From: Fredinandcohnia onubensis
Lineage (GTDB): Bacteria > Bacillota > Bacilli > Bacillales > Bacillaceae_L
NCBI RefSeq assembly: GCF_031181385.1
Contig: NZ_JAPSKV010000008.1
Location: forward strand, 62,001-126,000
Reading direction: 5' to 3'
Length of the DNA: 64,000 nucleotides
The number at the start of each line of letters is the position of its first letter. Within the stretch, counting starts at the first letter, position 1. Of the stretch, positions 1-7,841 are shown piece after piece. Under the pieces are notes generated by a model that was given only the letters and a program-made list of their open reading frames with translations, ran no database searches and was not told the DNA's origin. Both the position numbers and the translations under genes were made by a program.

Positions 1-642
1 GGCCATGTGGAAGAAACGAGCTAAGTTGTCCATCTCAAGCTTCATATCTGTGTTTAAAAGTGTTTCGTAACCTTCACGGCCACCCCAGAAAACATAGTTT
101 TCTGCACCAAGTTCTTTAGCAACTTCTAGGCCCTTTTTCACTTTCGCAGCAGAGTAAGCAAATACATCTGCATTCGGAGAAGTCGCAGCACCATGTGTAT
201 AACGTGGATTTGTAAACATATTAGCTGTGTTCCAAAGTAATTTTACTTTGCTAGTCTTCATGTAATCTTTAATCATTGCAACAATGACATCAAGATTTTC
301 ATTTGTTTCCTTTAATGTACTTCCTTCTGGAGAAACATCAACATCATGGAACGCAAAGAAAGGAACATCTAATTTTTCAAAAAGCTCAAATGATGCTTCA
401 ACACGAGCTTTTGCTAGGTCTAACCCCTTAAGGTGGTCCCAAGGACGAACTGCAGTCCCTACACCAAATGGGTCTGTTCCATCAGCAGTAAATGTATGCC
501 AATATGCAACAGAATAACGAAGAATTTCCTCCATCGTCTTACCATTAATTTTTTCTTCTGGGTTGTAATATTTAAATGAAAAAGGATTCGTTGATTTAGC
601 GCCTTCATATTTAATTTTGTTAACTGAATCGAAATAAGCCAT
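1..642 (-). CDS. xylA: Xylose isomerase, N-terminal 214 residues (runs off window)
   Basis: The product interconverts D-xylose and D-xylulose in the cytoplasm, the first step of bacterial xylose use. The translation reads as the start of the family: an N-terminal YYNPEE segment, [12 protein letters not shown] near residue 49, and the active-site run FAFHDVD with H99 and D102 matching the catalytic His/Asp of the family. WGGREGYE lies near residue 190. The ATG at 642 is preceded by TAGGAGGA at good spacing. The gene continues beyond position 1, so the metal-binding C-terminal half is not visible. It is divergent from xylR and has a clear promoter and operator at 735-775. Confidence 0.96.
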   Translation of the reverse strand, partial: MAYFDSVNKIKYEGAKSTNPFSFKYYNPEEKINGKTMEEILRYSVAYWHTFTADGTDPFGVGTAVRPWDHLKGLDLAKARVEASFELFEKLDVPFFAFHDVDVSPEGSTLKETNENLDVIVAMIKDYMKTSKVKLLWNTANMFTNPRYTHGAATSPNADVFAYSAAKVKKGLEVAKELGAENYVFWGGREGYETLLNTDMKLEMDNLARFFHMA

Positions 643-734
643 CGGGTTATTCCTCCTAGTAGTTTTAATATTTCAATAGCGTTTTTAAAATGCGATCAAA
701 ACCTCGTCATCTTTAAGCAAGCTTTTATAATCAG

Positions 735-775
735 ATTATAGCACCGCTTACATAGTTTGTCTATACGATAAACTA
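735..775 (-). promoter_or_regulatory. xylA promoter with overlapping XylR operator
   Basis: On the minus strand TAGACA (758-763) and TATAAT (735-740) are separated by exactly 17 bp. A 23-bp near-palindrome at 753-775 with arms TAGTTTGTC and GATAAACTA overlaps the -35 box. The arms resemble the known Bacillus xyl operator half-site (TTAGTTTGTT). Binding of XylR here would block RNA polymerase; relief by xylose is known for the family and inferred here. Confidence 0.82.
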
Positions 776-842
776 AGTATCTCGAAAATTATTTTATTTT
801 TTGATTTGTCGGTCATATTTTTTCCTCTAATCCCTTATTTAT

Positions 843-891
843 ACTTAGTTTTGTATTCGTATATTTACCATACTAAGTTTTATGATAAAAT
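843..891 (+). promoter_or_regulatory. Probable xylR promoter with second operator-like repeat
   Basis: ACTTAGT (843-849) and ACTAAGT (872-878) are inverted half-sites flanking a possible -35 (TTTACC, 864-869) and -10 (TAAAAT, 886-891; 16-bp spacer). The arms resemble those of the xylA operator, so autoregulation of xylR is possible. The spacing differs from the main operator, so this is less certain. Confidence 0.4.
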
Positions 892-922
892 AAATACAAT
901 ACCAAATAAGGAGTTATAATCA

Positions 923-2068
923 GTGAGAACGATGACATGGAATCAACAGGTTGTTAAAAAAAATAATAAAGCGCTCGTCTTACAATTAATTATGGAAAAT
1001 GAGCCAATTTCACGTGCGGACATTGCTCAGATTTCAGGCTTAAATAAAACAACAGTTTCAACTTTGGTTACTGAACTATTAGAGGAAGATTTACTTTTTG
1101 AATCAGGACCAGGTGTCTCTAGTGGAGGACGCCGTCCCGTTATCCTTCACTTCAATAAGGATGCCGGTTATGCAATTGGAATCGATATTGGTGTGAACTA
1201 TGTGCTATCTGTCCTTACTGATTTAAAAGGGACTATTATAATTGAAAAAAGTCAAACTCTGAGCCGTACTACTTATGCGTCAGTCATGGATATTTTACAA
1301 AAGATGATTCAGTCGTTAATGGATGAAATGCCAAAGAGCAGGTACGGAATTGTTGGCATCGGAGTTGGTGTACCGGGAATTGTTAATAATGAGGGGTCCG
1401 TCCTGCTAGCACCGAATCTTGGATGGAGTAATATCCAATTAAAAGTAGAGCTTGAAAAACTCTACAGTGTTCCCGTTATTATTGAGAACGAAGCAAACGC
1501 CGGGGCTGTTGGTGAACAGAATTTTGGTTTAGGACAAAACCACGAAAACATTCTTTATATCAGCGCTGGTATAGGAATTGGTGTCGGAATCATTGTTAGC
1601 AGGGAGCTTTATAAAGGAATAAATGGTTTCTCCGGTGAAATGGGACATATGATTATTGACATGAACGGCAAGCGTTGTAACTGTGGCAGCCGCGGATGCT
1701 GGGAAGCTTATGCATCAGAGCAAGCATTACTGGAAATGTCTGACCCTAGTATTGAATCACTGGAAGTGCTACTTGAGTTAGCGAAGAATGGTGACGAAAC
1801 AGCGAAGCATCTCTTTGAAGAGATTGGAAACTATCTAGGACTTGGAATTAATAATATCATTAATACGTTTAACCCAGAACAAGTCATCATCGGAAATCGA
1901 CTTGCATTAGCAAAAGAATGGCTCGAAGCACCTATCCAGAATACGATTGAAAAACACACGCTCGCATTCCATCAATACGACTTGCAACTCAATTTTTCAA
2001 AACTTGGAAAATACTCAACCTCATTAGGTGTATCGGCCTTCGCTGTAGACAACTTTATCAAAGGTTAA
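923..2068 (+). CDS. xylR: XylR, ROK-family xylose repressor
   Basis: This is a cytoplasmic transcriptional repressor of xylose genes. It has an N-terminal winged HTH (residues about 15-65, with SRADIAQISGLNKTTVS) followed by a ROK sugar-kinase-like domain. That domain contains the glycine-rich IGIDIGV, the EN(E)AN segment and the ROK zinc motif CNCGSRGCWE near residue 252. The length of 381 residues is usual for XylR. The GTG at 923 is chosen because ATAAGGAG ends about 10 bases upstream; an ATG three codons later is possible. It is transcribed divergently from xylA and followed by its own terminator. Confidence 0.93.
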   Translation: MRTMTWNQQVVKKNNKALVLQLIMENEPISRADIAQISGLNKTTVSTLVTELLEEDLLFESGPGVSSGGRRPVILHFNKDAGYAIGIDIGVNYVLSVLTDLKGTIIIEKSQTLSRTTYASVMDILQKMIQSLMDEMPKSRYGIVGIGVGVPGIVNNEGSVLLAPNLGWSNIQLKVELEKLYSVPVIIENEANAGAVGEQNFGLGQNHENILYISAGIGIGVGIIVSRELYKGINGFSGEMGHMIIDMNGKRCNCGSRGCWEAYASEQALLEMSDPSIESLEVLLELAKNGDETAKHLFEEIGNYLGLGINNIINTFNPEQVIIGNRLALAKEWLEAPIQNTIEKHTLAFHQYDLQLNFSKLGKYSTSLGVSAFAVDNFIKG

Positions 2069-2089
2069 GGAAAATGTCCCACATCTCTC

Positions 2090-2122
2090 CCCTGCTTTTA
2101 GTAGAAAGCAGGGTGTTTTTTT
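2090..2122 (+). terminator. Intrinsic terminator of xylR
   Basis: A perfect stem (CCCTGCTTT with AAAGCAGGG) is followed by a T-rich tract, 22 bases after the xylR stop. Confidence 0.88.
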
Positions 2123-2123
2123 A

Positions 2124-2156
2124 TATAAAAAAATTCGACAGGCTCTCCTGTCGAAT
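2124..2156 (-). terminator. Intrinsic terminator of the GH43 gene
   Basis: ATTCGACAGG and CCTGTCGAAT form a perfect 10-bp stem with a CTCT loop. On the minus strand it is followed by a T run. It lies just after the stop of the convergent GH43 gene. Confidence 0.85.
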
Positions 2157-2163
2157 CTCTACA

Positions 2164-3153
2164 TTACTTATCTCCATATGGATCAATCGTTTGAATTGTT
2201 CCATCTTCATTGTATTTTATTTCCGTAAATTTGACGCTGCGCTTATGGTTAATCCCATTTGATAAAGAGCAGTCATGGTAGAAAAGATACCACTTGTTTT
2301 TATATTCAACGATTGAATGATGGGTTGTCCAACCAATGACTGGCTTAAGAATTGTCCCCTTGAACACGAATGGTCCTTGTGGATTCTCACTGACAGCGTA
2401 TACAATTTTATGTGTTGTTCCCGTTGAATAGGATAGATAATAAAGTCCATTGTATTTATGAACCCATGGTCCTTCAAAATATCGACGGTCTTCGTCACCT
2501 GCTAATATTGGGTTTCCATCTTCATCAACAATTGAAATTTCCTTCGGCTCACTTTTAAAAGTAAGCATATCATCACTTAATTCAGCGAAGCTCGGTCCTA
2601 ATGCAGGTTCTGTAGGAGCTGGTCCTTCTGTAACCTCAGCTTTAAATGAACCTGTTTGCCATTTTTCAAGCTGACCACCCCAAAGTCCTCCGAAATACAT
2701 ATAAGCGCTATCATTTTCATCTACAAAAACAGCCGGGTCGATACTAAAGCTCCCTGGTATATAATTTTCCTCAGGTGTAAAAGGCCCAGCTGGGCTATTC
2801 CCTGTCGCAACCCCAATTCTGAAAATATCATACTTGTCGCGTGCCGGAAAATAAAAATAGTACTTGCCATTTTTGTAAGCTGCATCTGGTGCCCACATTT
2901 GCCTACTTGCCCATGGTACATCCTTTACATGAAGTACTTCCCCATGGTCTACAATAGGTCCTTCCATATCCTCCATGGATAAAACGTGATAATCTTCCAT
3001 TTTATATTGGTCCCCATTATCATTTGACGGTTCATCGTGTTCAAGGTCATGTGACGGATAAATATAAAGTTTCCCTTCAAAAACGTGTGCAGAAGGATCT
3101 GCTGTAAAAATATGTGTAACGATTGGTTCATTAGGTTTCGTGTTTTTCACCAT
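2164..3153 (-). CDS. Glycoside hydrolase family 43 (beta-xylosidase / alpha-L-arabinofuranosidase type)
   Basis: This is probably an intracellular enzyme that releases xylose or arabinose from short xylo-oligosaccharides. Its 329 residues show the five-bladed GH43 pattern. The expected acidic triad can be placed: D19 in FTADPSAH (base), D139 in SIDPAVFVDEND (pKa modulator) and E227 in YFEGPWVHK (acid). There is no signal peptide, which fits cytoplasmic use of imported oligosaccharides. GGAGG lies 5 bases before the ATG. Its position beside xylR and xylA supports a hemicellulose role. The exact substrate cannot be read from sequence. Confidence 0.88.
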   Translation of the reverse strand: MVKNTKPNEPIVTHIFTADPSAHVFEGKLYIYPSHDLEHDEPSNDNGDQYKMEDYHVLSMEDMEGPIVDHGEVLHVKDVPWASRQMWAPDAAYKNGKYYFYFPARDKYDIFRIGVATGNSPAGPFTPEENYIPGSFSIDPAVFVDENDSAYMYFGGLWGGQLEKWQTGSFKAEVTEGPAPTEPALGPSFAELSDDMLTFKSEPKEISIVDEDGNPILAGDEDRRYFEGPWVHKYNGLYYLSYSTGTTHKIVYAVSENPQGPFVFKGTILKPVIGWTTHHSIVEYKNKWYLFYHDCSLSNGINHKRSVKFTEIKYNEDGTIQTIDPYGDK

Positions 3154-3240
3154 AACAGCCTCCAGTAACTTTTATGATACCTACACATTCATTAAATCAT
3201 ATTCGATATACTTTGTATAGTGAGACAACTAACTTTTTAA

Positions 3241-3288
3241 AAATAAAAAAGTGCCAGCCCCGACTCTTTAACAGGTCAGTGCTAGCAC
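3241..3288 (-). terminator. Terminator of the DUF1538/P-II operon
   Basis: GTGCTAGC pairs with GCTGGCAC (one G-T pair) around a longer loop, and a T run follows on the minus strand. Confidence 0.72.
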
Positions 3289-3294
3289 CTCATT

Positions 3295-3963
3295 TTACTT
3301 ATATATTCCGTACGTTTTCTTTACATCTTGTATAAAAATGATTCCATTACCTGGTTCATCGATTTTTATTTTTTTCCTTATTGATTCCACAATCGCATCA
3401 GTGCTGTCTGTCTCAGATAAAATCAATACAATCTCTTTTTCCGGTTCTATTTCCATTGAAAATAGTTTACTTGTTTCATGGATTCCAGAACCTCTTGCAT
3501 TCATGATTGTACCACCCTTAGAGCCAGCCTCAACCGCTGCATCGATCACATTTTCCGCATTACCCTTTTCTACAATCACCGTAATCGCATGATACATTGG
3601 ATTCTCAGCACCTTCCTCTTCTTTAATTTCTCCACTTTTACAGCTACTCGCTCCAACAATATGACCAACAGAAGTCGTAAATGCTATGCCATGATTAGGT
3701 TTGGAGAATTTAAATTTTTTATCAAGCTGATCTAGCGCATGTTCCGCTATCTTATTATTAGAGACCATTAAGACAATTTCTTTTCGAACATCGTTTAAAG
3801 CTAAGAATTCTAAGAGGCGATTTTTTATCGTGCCTGTTCCTAACAACACTGTGCCCCCTGATATCCCGTTTTTCTTAGCTGTTTGCATGATTTTACTCCC
3901 CATGCCATGATTTACAATTATGCAAATCAGTTCAAAGTCGGCTGATTCAGAATTACCCAACAT
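3295..3963 (-). CDS. Tandem P-II-like nitrogen regulatory family protein
   Basis: The 222-residue protein contains two copies of a GlnB-like ferredoxin fold (about residues 9-105 and 125-215). Each copy carries the trimer-type pattern of a hydrophobic strand, the segment GISGGTVLLG or GSKGGTIMNARG, and a later KEIVL strand. Canonical P-II proteins are about 112 residues, so this is a fused pair. It overlaps the upstream DUF1538 gene by 11 bp, implying translational coupling. P-II-like proteins beside membrane proteins usually control transport, so regulation of the DUF1538 protein is inferred. The ligand is unknown. Confidence 0.82.
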   Translation of the reverse strand: MLGNSESADFELICIIVNHGMGSKIMQTAKKNGISGGTVLLGTGTIKNRLLEFLALNDVRKEIVLMVSNNKIAEHALDQLDKKFKFSKPNHGIAFTTSVGHIVGASSCKSGEIKEEEGAENPMYHAITVIVEKGNAENVIDAAVEAGSKGGTIMNARGSGIHETSKLFSMEIEPEKEIVLILSETDSTDAIVESIRKKIKIDEPGNGIIFIQDVKKTYGIYK

Positions 3964-5443
3964 TCTTCTCCAGTCCTCCTTTTTTTGATTTTAATTTAAA
4001 TACAAATCCTAACACCTGTAAAGCAATGAGTGGCGTTAACGCTACCATCGCAATCATTCCAAATCCATCAATTAGGACATTGGCACCTTCAATTGCCTCT
4101 GCTGCTCCTTGAATAAACGCCAAGATAAAAGTGGCTGTCATTGGACCAGAGGCAACACCCCCTGAATCAAATGCAATCCCCACGAATAATTTCGGTACAA
4201 AATAAGTCATCGCTATAGCAATCATATACCCGGGTAGAAGATAATGCCATAACTGTAGTTCGGGAATTAATATTCTCAGAATCGACAATGCCACCGCAAT
4301 ACCTACTCCTATGGATAAAGAAAACATGACCGTCTTTCTCGGTACATACCCACTTGTAACATCTTCTATTTGATGTGTCAACACGTGAACAGCAGGTTCT
4401 GCCAATATTGTTACAAGCCCTAAGATAAAAGCTACAATAACAAGATATGCTTTACTGTCTAAAGATGCAATACTATACCCAACTGCAGTACCGACATCCA
4501 TAAATCCAGCATTCACTCCGACTAAAAACAGGACAAGTCCGATAAATGTGAATAAGAGCCCCATTAAAATTTTTCGAACAGCTTTCTTAGACTTCTTAAA
4601 TGAGATTTTTTGAAAGATAAGAAAAAGAATTAAGATAGGTAGTAATGCGATGATGATTTCAAACGCTATGATTGGAAATTTATGCAGGAAAGGTCCAATA
4701 ATAGAGCTTGAAACCTCAGAGTCTTCCAAACTTCCTGAGATTTTATCTGTTTTGGCAATGATGTTCATGATCATGACAGAGATAATCGCACCTGTAGAAG
4801 CTACTGCTACCAGTCCAAAGCTATCTTTTTCAGAAGCTTTACTATCCTTTTTTAGCGTAGAAACCCCTAAAGCAAGAGCTAAAATAAACGGAACGGTCAA
4901 GGCACCAGTCGTTGCTCCTGAAGCGTCAAATGATATGGCTAAAAATTCTGGAGATGTAAATATGGCGAGTACAAAGATGAGTAAATACAAAATGGATAAC
5001 AATTTATATAAAGGAAAGTTGTAAACAATTCTTGCAAGACCAACCGCAATTAAAGCACCAATTCCAATTGAAACGATCACGACGAGACTGCTCTTAGAAA
5101 TCAATCCGGATGTAACTAGATCAACCTGTCCGGCGAGAATATGTAAATCGGGTTCAGCAATTGAGATGAAAAATCCTAGCGCTAATCCAGCTATCACCAC
5201 GATCCATATTTTATTAGATTTTGCAATACTTGCCCCCATCGACTGTCCGATTGGCGTAATTCCAAGATCGACTCCAAATAAAAAGATAGACAATCCAATA
5301 ATGATTAAAATCGCTCCAATGATAAAGCGAACTATTAGTGTCATATCTAAGTGAACCAAAGTAAAGTTTAGTATCAAGACGATGGCTGTTATAGGGAGAA
5401 CAGCATACAAAACTTCTACAAGTTTAGAAACTAATACATGCAA
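3953..5443 (-). CDS. DUF1538 family multi-spanning membrane protein
   Basis: The 496-residue integral membrane protein is built as two homologous halves. Each half contains the repeated signatures GV(D/N)-G-TP/VG-(S/A)-IA, AEPA/DxHxL and FDSGGxxxGPMT or FDASGATTGALT. I recognise this as the DUF1538 family, of unknown transport function, which is commonly found with P-II-like proteins. The TTG at 5443 is the likely start, behind an AAAGGA-type site. The duplicated Asp/Ser-Gly-Gly motifs within helices suggest a channel or transporter fold, but substrate and direction are not known. Confidence 0.82.
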   Translation of the reverse strand: MHVLVSKLVEVLYAVLPITAIVLILNFTLVHLDMTLIVRFIIGAILIIIGLSIFLFGVDLGITPIGQSMGASIAKSNKIWIVVIAGLALGFFISIAEPDLHILAGQVDLVTSGLISKSSLVVIVSIGIGALIAVGLARIVYNFPLYKLLSILYLLIFVLAIFTSPEFLAISFDASGATTGALTVPFILALALGVSTLKKDSKASEKDSFGLVAVASTGAIISVMIMNIIAKTDKISGSLEDSEVSSSIIGPFLHKFPIIAFEIIIALLPILILFLIFQKISFKKSKKAVRKILMGLLFTFIGLVLFLVGVNAGFMDVGTAVGYSIASLDSKAYLVIVAFILGLVTILAEPAVHVLTHQIEDVTSGYVPRKTVMFSLSIGVGIAVALSILRILIPELQLWHYLLPGYMIAIAMTYFVPKLFVGIAFDSGGVASGPMTATFILAFIQGAAEAIEGANVLIDGFGMIAMVALTPLIALQVLGFVFKLKSKKGGLEKNVG

Positions 5444-5549
5444 TTTTAGCTCATTCCTTTCTATTAGATTTGTTTTAACCTGAAAATCTGAAAAAAATGA
5501 TATCTAGTACCTTATTACACAAAAATGATGGTTCATATATAATTTTAGA

Positions 5550-6113
5550 TTATAAATTAACATCCACTTTTATAATATATTTTTCATTTTTATCAATACC
5601 GATATAATGTAACGTTTCTGCAGAGGATTGGTGGCGATAAATTTTTGATAGGATGGAAACGGCTATCCCCTTACGATATGCATGATATCCAAAGGTTTTT
5701 CTTAAAGTGTGGGTACCGATTTTCCCTGGAATCCCAACCTCTTTTGCCGCATGATTAATAATTCGATACGCTTGCTGACGAGTAATCGGCTTATCATGCT
5801 TTTTTGATTTAAATAGATAATCACTCTCCTCTAAATCAACTTGGTTTAAATACTTCCTTAATTCTGTTTTCACACTAAGATTAATATAGAAATCAGTTAC
5901 TTCATCTGTGGAAGAACCTTCTATCGAAACAAATTCCTTTATATCCTTCCCATCCCAGATATCACTGACTTTTAAAGAAAGTAATTCACTAACCCTCATC
6001 CCTGTATTAATCCCAAAGACAAAGAACAACAAATCCCGCTGCGAATGTTGACTCAATACTTCCTTCATAACCTTAATATCAGCAACCTTTTTTATAGGTT
6101 CAACAAACTCCAT
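5550..6113 (-). CDS. Small tyrosine recombinase (catalytic domain only)
   Basis: This is a site-specific recombinase of the phage-integrase family. With the ATG at 6113 (GGAGG 8 bases upstream) it has 187 residues and keeps the active-site set: R40 (NTGMRVSELL), H135 and R138 (HTLRKTFGYH), H161 (YRHQSS) and the nucleophile Y170 (LHYIGI). It lacks the usual N-terminal SAM-like core-binding domain, so it is shorter than a typical integrase (300 or more residues). An in-frame TTG five codons upstream is less likely. No mobile element, att site or partner gene is visible nearby. Confidence 0.86.
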   Translation of the reverse strand: MEFVEPIKKVADIKVMKEVLSQHSQRDLLFFVFGINTGMRVSELLSLKVSDIWDGKDIKEFVSIEGSSTDEVTDFYINLSVKTELRKYLNQVDLEESDYLFKSKKHDKPITRQQAYRIINHAAKEVGIPGKIGTHTLRKTFGYHAYRKGIAVSILSKIYRHQSSAETLHYIGIDKNEKYIIKVDVNL

Positions 6114-6184
6114 AGGATTTTCCTCCAATTACCAATGTTACTTAACCATATTTTAACACCAACTATGTAACACCACAATAAAAA

Positions 6185-6214
6185 GTGGGTCAAAGGGACA
6201 GGTCCCTTGTCCCA
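6185..6214. repeat. GGGAC palindromic intergenic repeat, copy 1
   Basis: A copy of the interspersed palindrome (GTGGGTC...GGGACAGGTCCC...GTCCCA), located between the recombinase and the reductase genes. Confidence 0.75.
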
Positions 6215-6240
6215 GGCATATCCCCGTAGCACAAATAACG

Positions 6241-6270
6241 AAAAAACCCCTCGCCAAGTGCAAAGGGTTT
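6241..6270 (-). terminator. Terminator of the CysJ-like reductase
   Basis: AAACCC pairs with GGGTTT around a loop, and the minus strand ends in a T run just downstream of the stop at 6286. Confidence 0.7.
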
Positions 6271-6285
6271 CTTTAAACTCTATAA

Positions 6286-7458
6286 TTAATATACGTCGCG
6301 TAGATAACGACCTTGTGTTTTCATTTCTTTGAGGTATGCTTCTGCAGCTTCTCGGTCCATGCTGCCTTCTTGTTCAATGATTGTGAGAAGGGCTTCATTC
6401 ACATCTTTTGCCATATGTTCTTTATCTCCACAAACATAGAAATAAGCACCGTTGTTAATCCACTCAAATAATTCTTTGCCATGCTCAAGCATTTTATGCT
6501 GTACATATACTTTTTGAGCAGAGTCACGTGAGAAAGCAACATCGATTTTTGTCAAGATTCCGTCTTGTTGGTATTTTTCCAACTCGTCTTGATACAAGTA
6601 GTCAGTCGCTTTATGCTGATCTCCAAAGAACAACCAAGAACGACCTGTTGCCTTATTTACAGCAAGCTCTTCGATAAATGAACGGAATGGCGCAATCCCT
6701 GTTCCAGGACCAACCATGATAATATCTTTATCTAATTCTTCTGGTAAATGGAAGTGTTTATTGACTTGAACAAACACTGGAAGGGTATCGCCTTCCTGAA
6801 CTCGTTCCGCACATTGAACTGAACAAACGCCTTTGCGTTCACGACCGTGCGCAGTATAACGCACTGCACCGATTGTTAGATGAACTTCATCTGGATGTGC
6901 TGCTAAACTACTCGCAATGGAATAAAGTCTAGGTACCATTTGTCTTAATAATGCAACGATATCTTGGGCAGAAGCCTTCCACGGGCCAAAGTCACGGAGC
7001 ATATCAAGTAAGTCCCGACCATCGCAATATTCTTTTATTGCTGCTGTATCTTCCACAAGTTTTTGCAACTCTTCATTATCTGTGAATGCTGCCGCCCCTT
7101 GTAATATTTTCTTTGTAAGTAATGTGATGTCTAAATACGTTATCAATGCTTCTTTAAGCGGCATTGTTTCGCCTTTACGACCAACTGTTACAACCTCATC
7201 TGCATCCCACTTCATTTCCTCAAGAAGGGTTGCGACTAATTCTGGATCATTTGAGGGAGCAATTCCAAGTGTATCACCGGGAATATAAGAGAATCCTGAA
7301 CCTTCTAATGATAGTTCAATATGTCTGGTTTCCTTGCTAGAACCTTCTCCATTTAAGTTAATGTTCTTAAGAACTTTTGCTTGAAATGGATTTGTTCTTG
7401 AAAATGTTGTAGGAACAGGCTTTTTTGGATCTTTTTCATTATCTATAGTTCGTTGCAT
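6286..7458 (-). CDS. NADPH-dependent FAD reductase, CysJ/P450-reductase-like, without flavodoxin domain
   Basis: The 390-residue protein matches the FAD and NADPH modules of the sulfite reductase flavoprotein. FAD contacts are RLYSIASS (residue about 175) and GVCSVQCAE. The NADPH-binding parts are GPGTGIAPFRSF (about 255) and YVCGDKEHMAKDV (about 340). The C-terminal family signature RYLRDVY is intact. The FMN-binding flavodoxin domain that begins classical CysJ (about 600 residues) is absent, and no flavodoxin gene is adjacent. It must therefore pass electrons to a separate flavodoxin or directly to an acceptor. No cysI lies nearby. Confidence 0.85.
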   Translation of the reverse strand: MQRTIDNEKDPKKPVPTTFSRTNPFQAKVLKNINLNGEGSSKETRHIELSLEGSGFSYIPGDTLGIAPSNDPELVATLLEEMKWDADEVVTVGRKGETMPLKEALITYLDITLLTKKILQGAAAFTDNEELQKLVEDTAAIKEYCDGRDLLDMLRDFGPWKASAQDIVALLRQMVPRLYSIASSLAAHPDEVHLTIGAVRYTAHGRERKGVCSVQCAERVQEGDTLPVFVQVNKHFHLPEELDKDIIMVGPGTGIAPFRSFIEELAVNKATGRSWLFFGDQHKATDYLYQDELEKYQQDGILTKIDVAFSRDSAQKVYVQHKMLEHGKELFEWINNGAYFYVCGDKEHMAKDVNEALLTIIEQEGSMDREAAEAYLKEMKTQGRYLRDVY

Positions 7459-7572
7459 TTTCTAAAAACCTCCAACAGTTATATATATAGTAAGAATAAC
7501 ACATGTACAAGTTACCTTGTGTGCATTTTGACACATTTTCAGTACTATTTTATTTATATTACCAAAAAAGGG

Positions 7573-7614
7573 CGCAGGGAACCAATGGGATGATTTTTTG
7601 GTTCCCTCTATGCG
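7573..7614. other. Strong hairpin upstream of the reductase (gap 7459-7841)
   Basis: CGCA-GGGAACCAA pairs with TTGGTTCCCT-TGCG. On the minus strand it is followed by six T's, so it could attenuate the reductase transcript. The remainder of the 7459-7841 gap holds a second terminator and a decayed GGGAC repeat; I see no gene. Confidence 0.5.
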
Positions 7615-7704
7615 TTTTAAAAAGTTTGACAACGTACTAATGTAATCTTAGAATGTGGTTCTGCTTTGATACCAAGATAAAAAGAGAATTACTACGATAA
7701 AAAA

Positions 7705-7740
7705 GGGTGATACCTCTTTTGAAGTACCACCCCATTTTTT
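7705..7740. terminator. Bidirectional terminator after the tct operon
   Basis: GGGTGATAC pairs with GTACCACCC (one mismatch), with A and T runs on the two sides. It lies downstream of tctA on the minus strand. Confidence 0.7.
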
Positions 7741-7783
7741 ATACTCTTATCCTCGTATATGGAGTATCAGTAAGCGTATTTTT

Positions 7784-7813
7784 TGGGACACGGAACCTAA
7801 TCCCTGCGTCCCT
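7784..7813. repeat. Decayed GGGAC palindromic repeat, copy 2
   Basis: GGGACACGGAACCT...GCGTCCC resembles the type-B repeat with several substitutions. Confidence 0.5.
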
Positions 7814-7841
7814 CGGAAACCGAAGCCACGTCTCCTACAAG

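Noticed and set aside
655-685. A cre-like sequence (TTTCAATAGCGTTTTTAAA) between xylA and its promoter
   Set aside because: It lacks key positions of the cre consensus; catabolite repression may act elsewhere, for example inside xylA.
7705-7740. T-box antiterminator-like GGGGTGGTAC on the minus strand
   Set aside because: The element lacks the T-box consensus and specifier arm and lies after tctA; it is an ordinary terminator.
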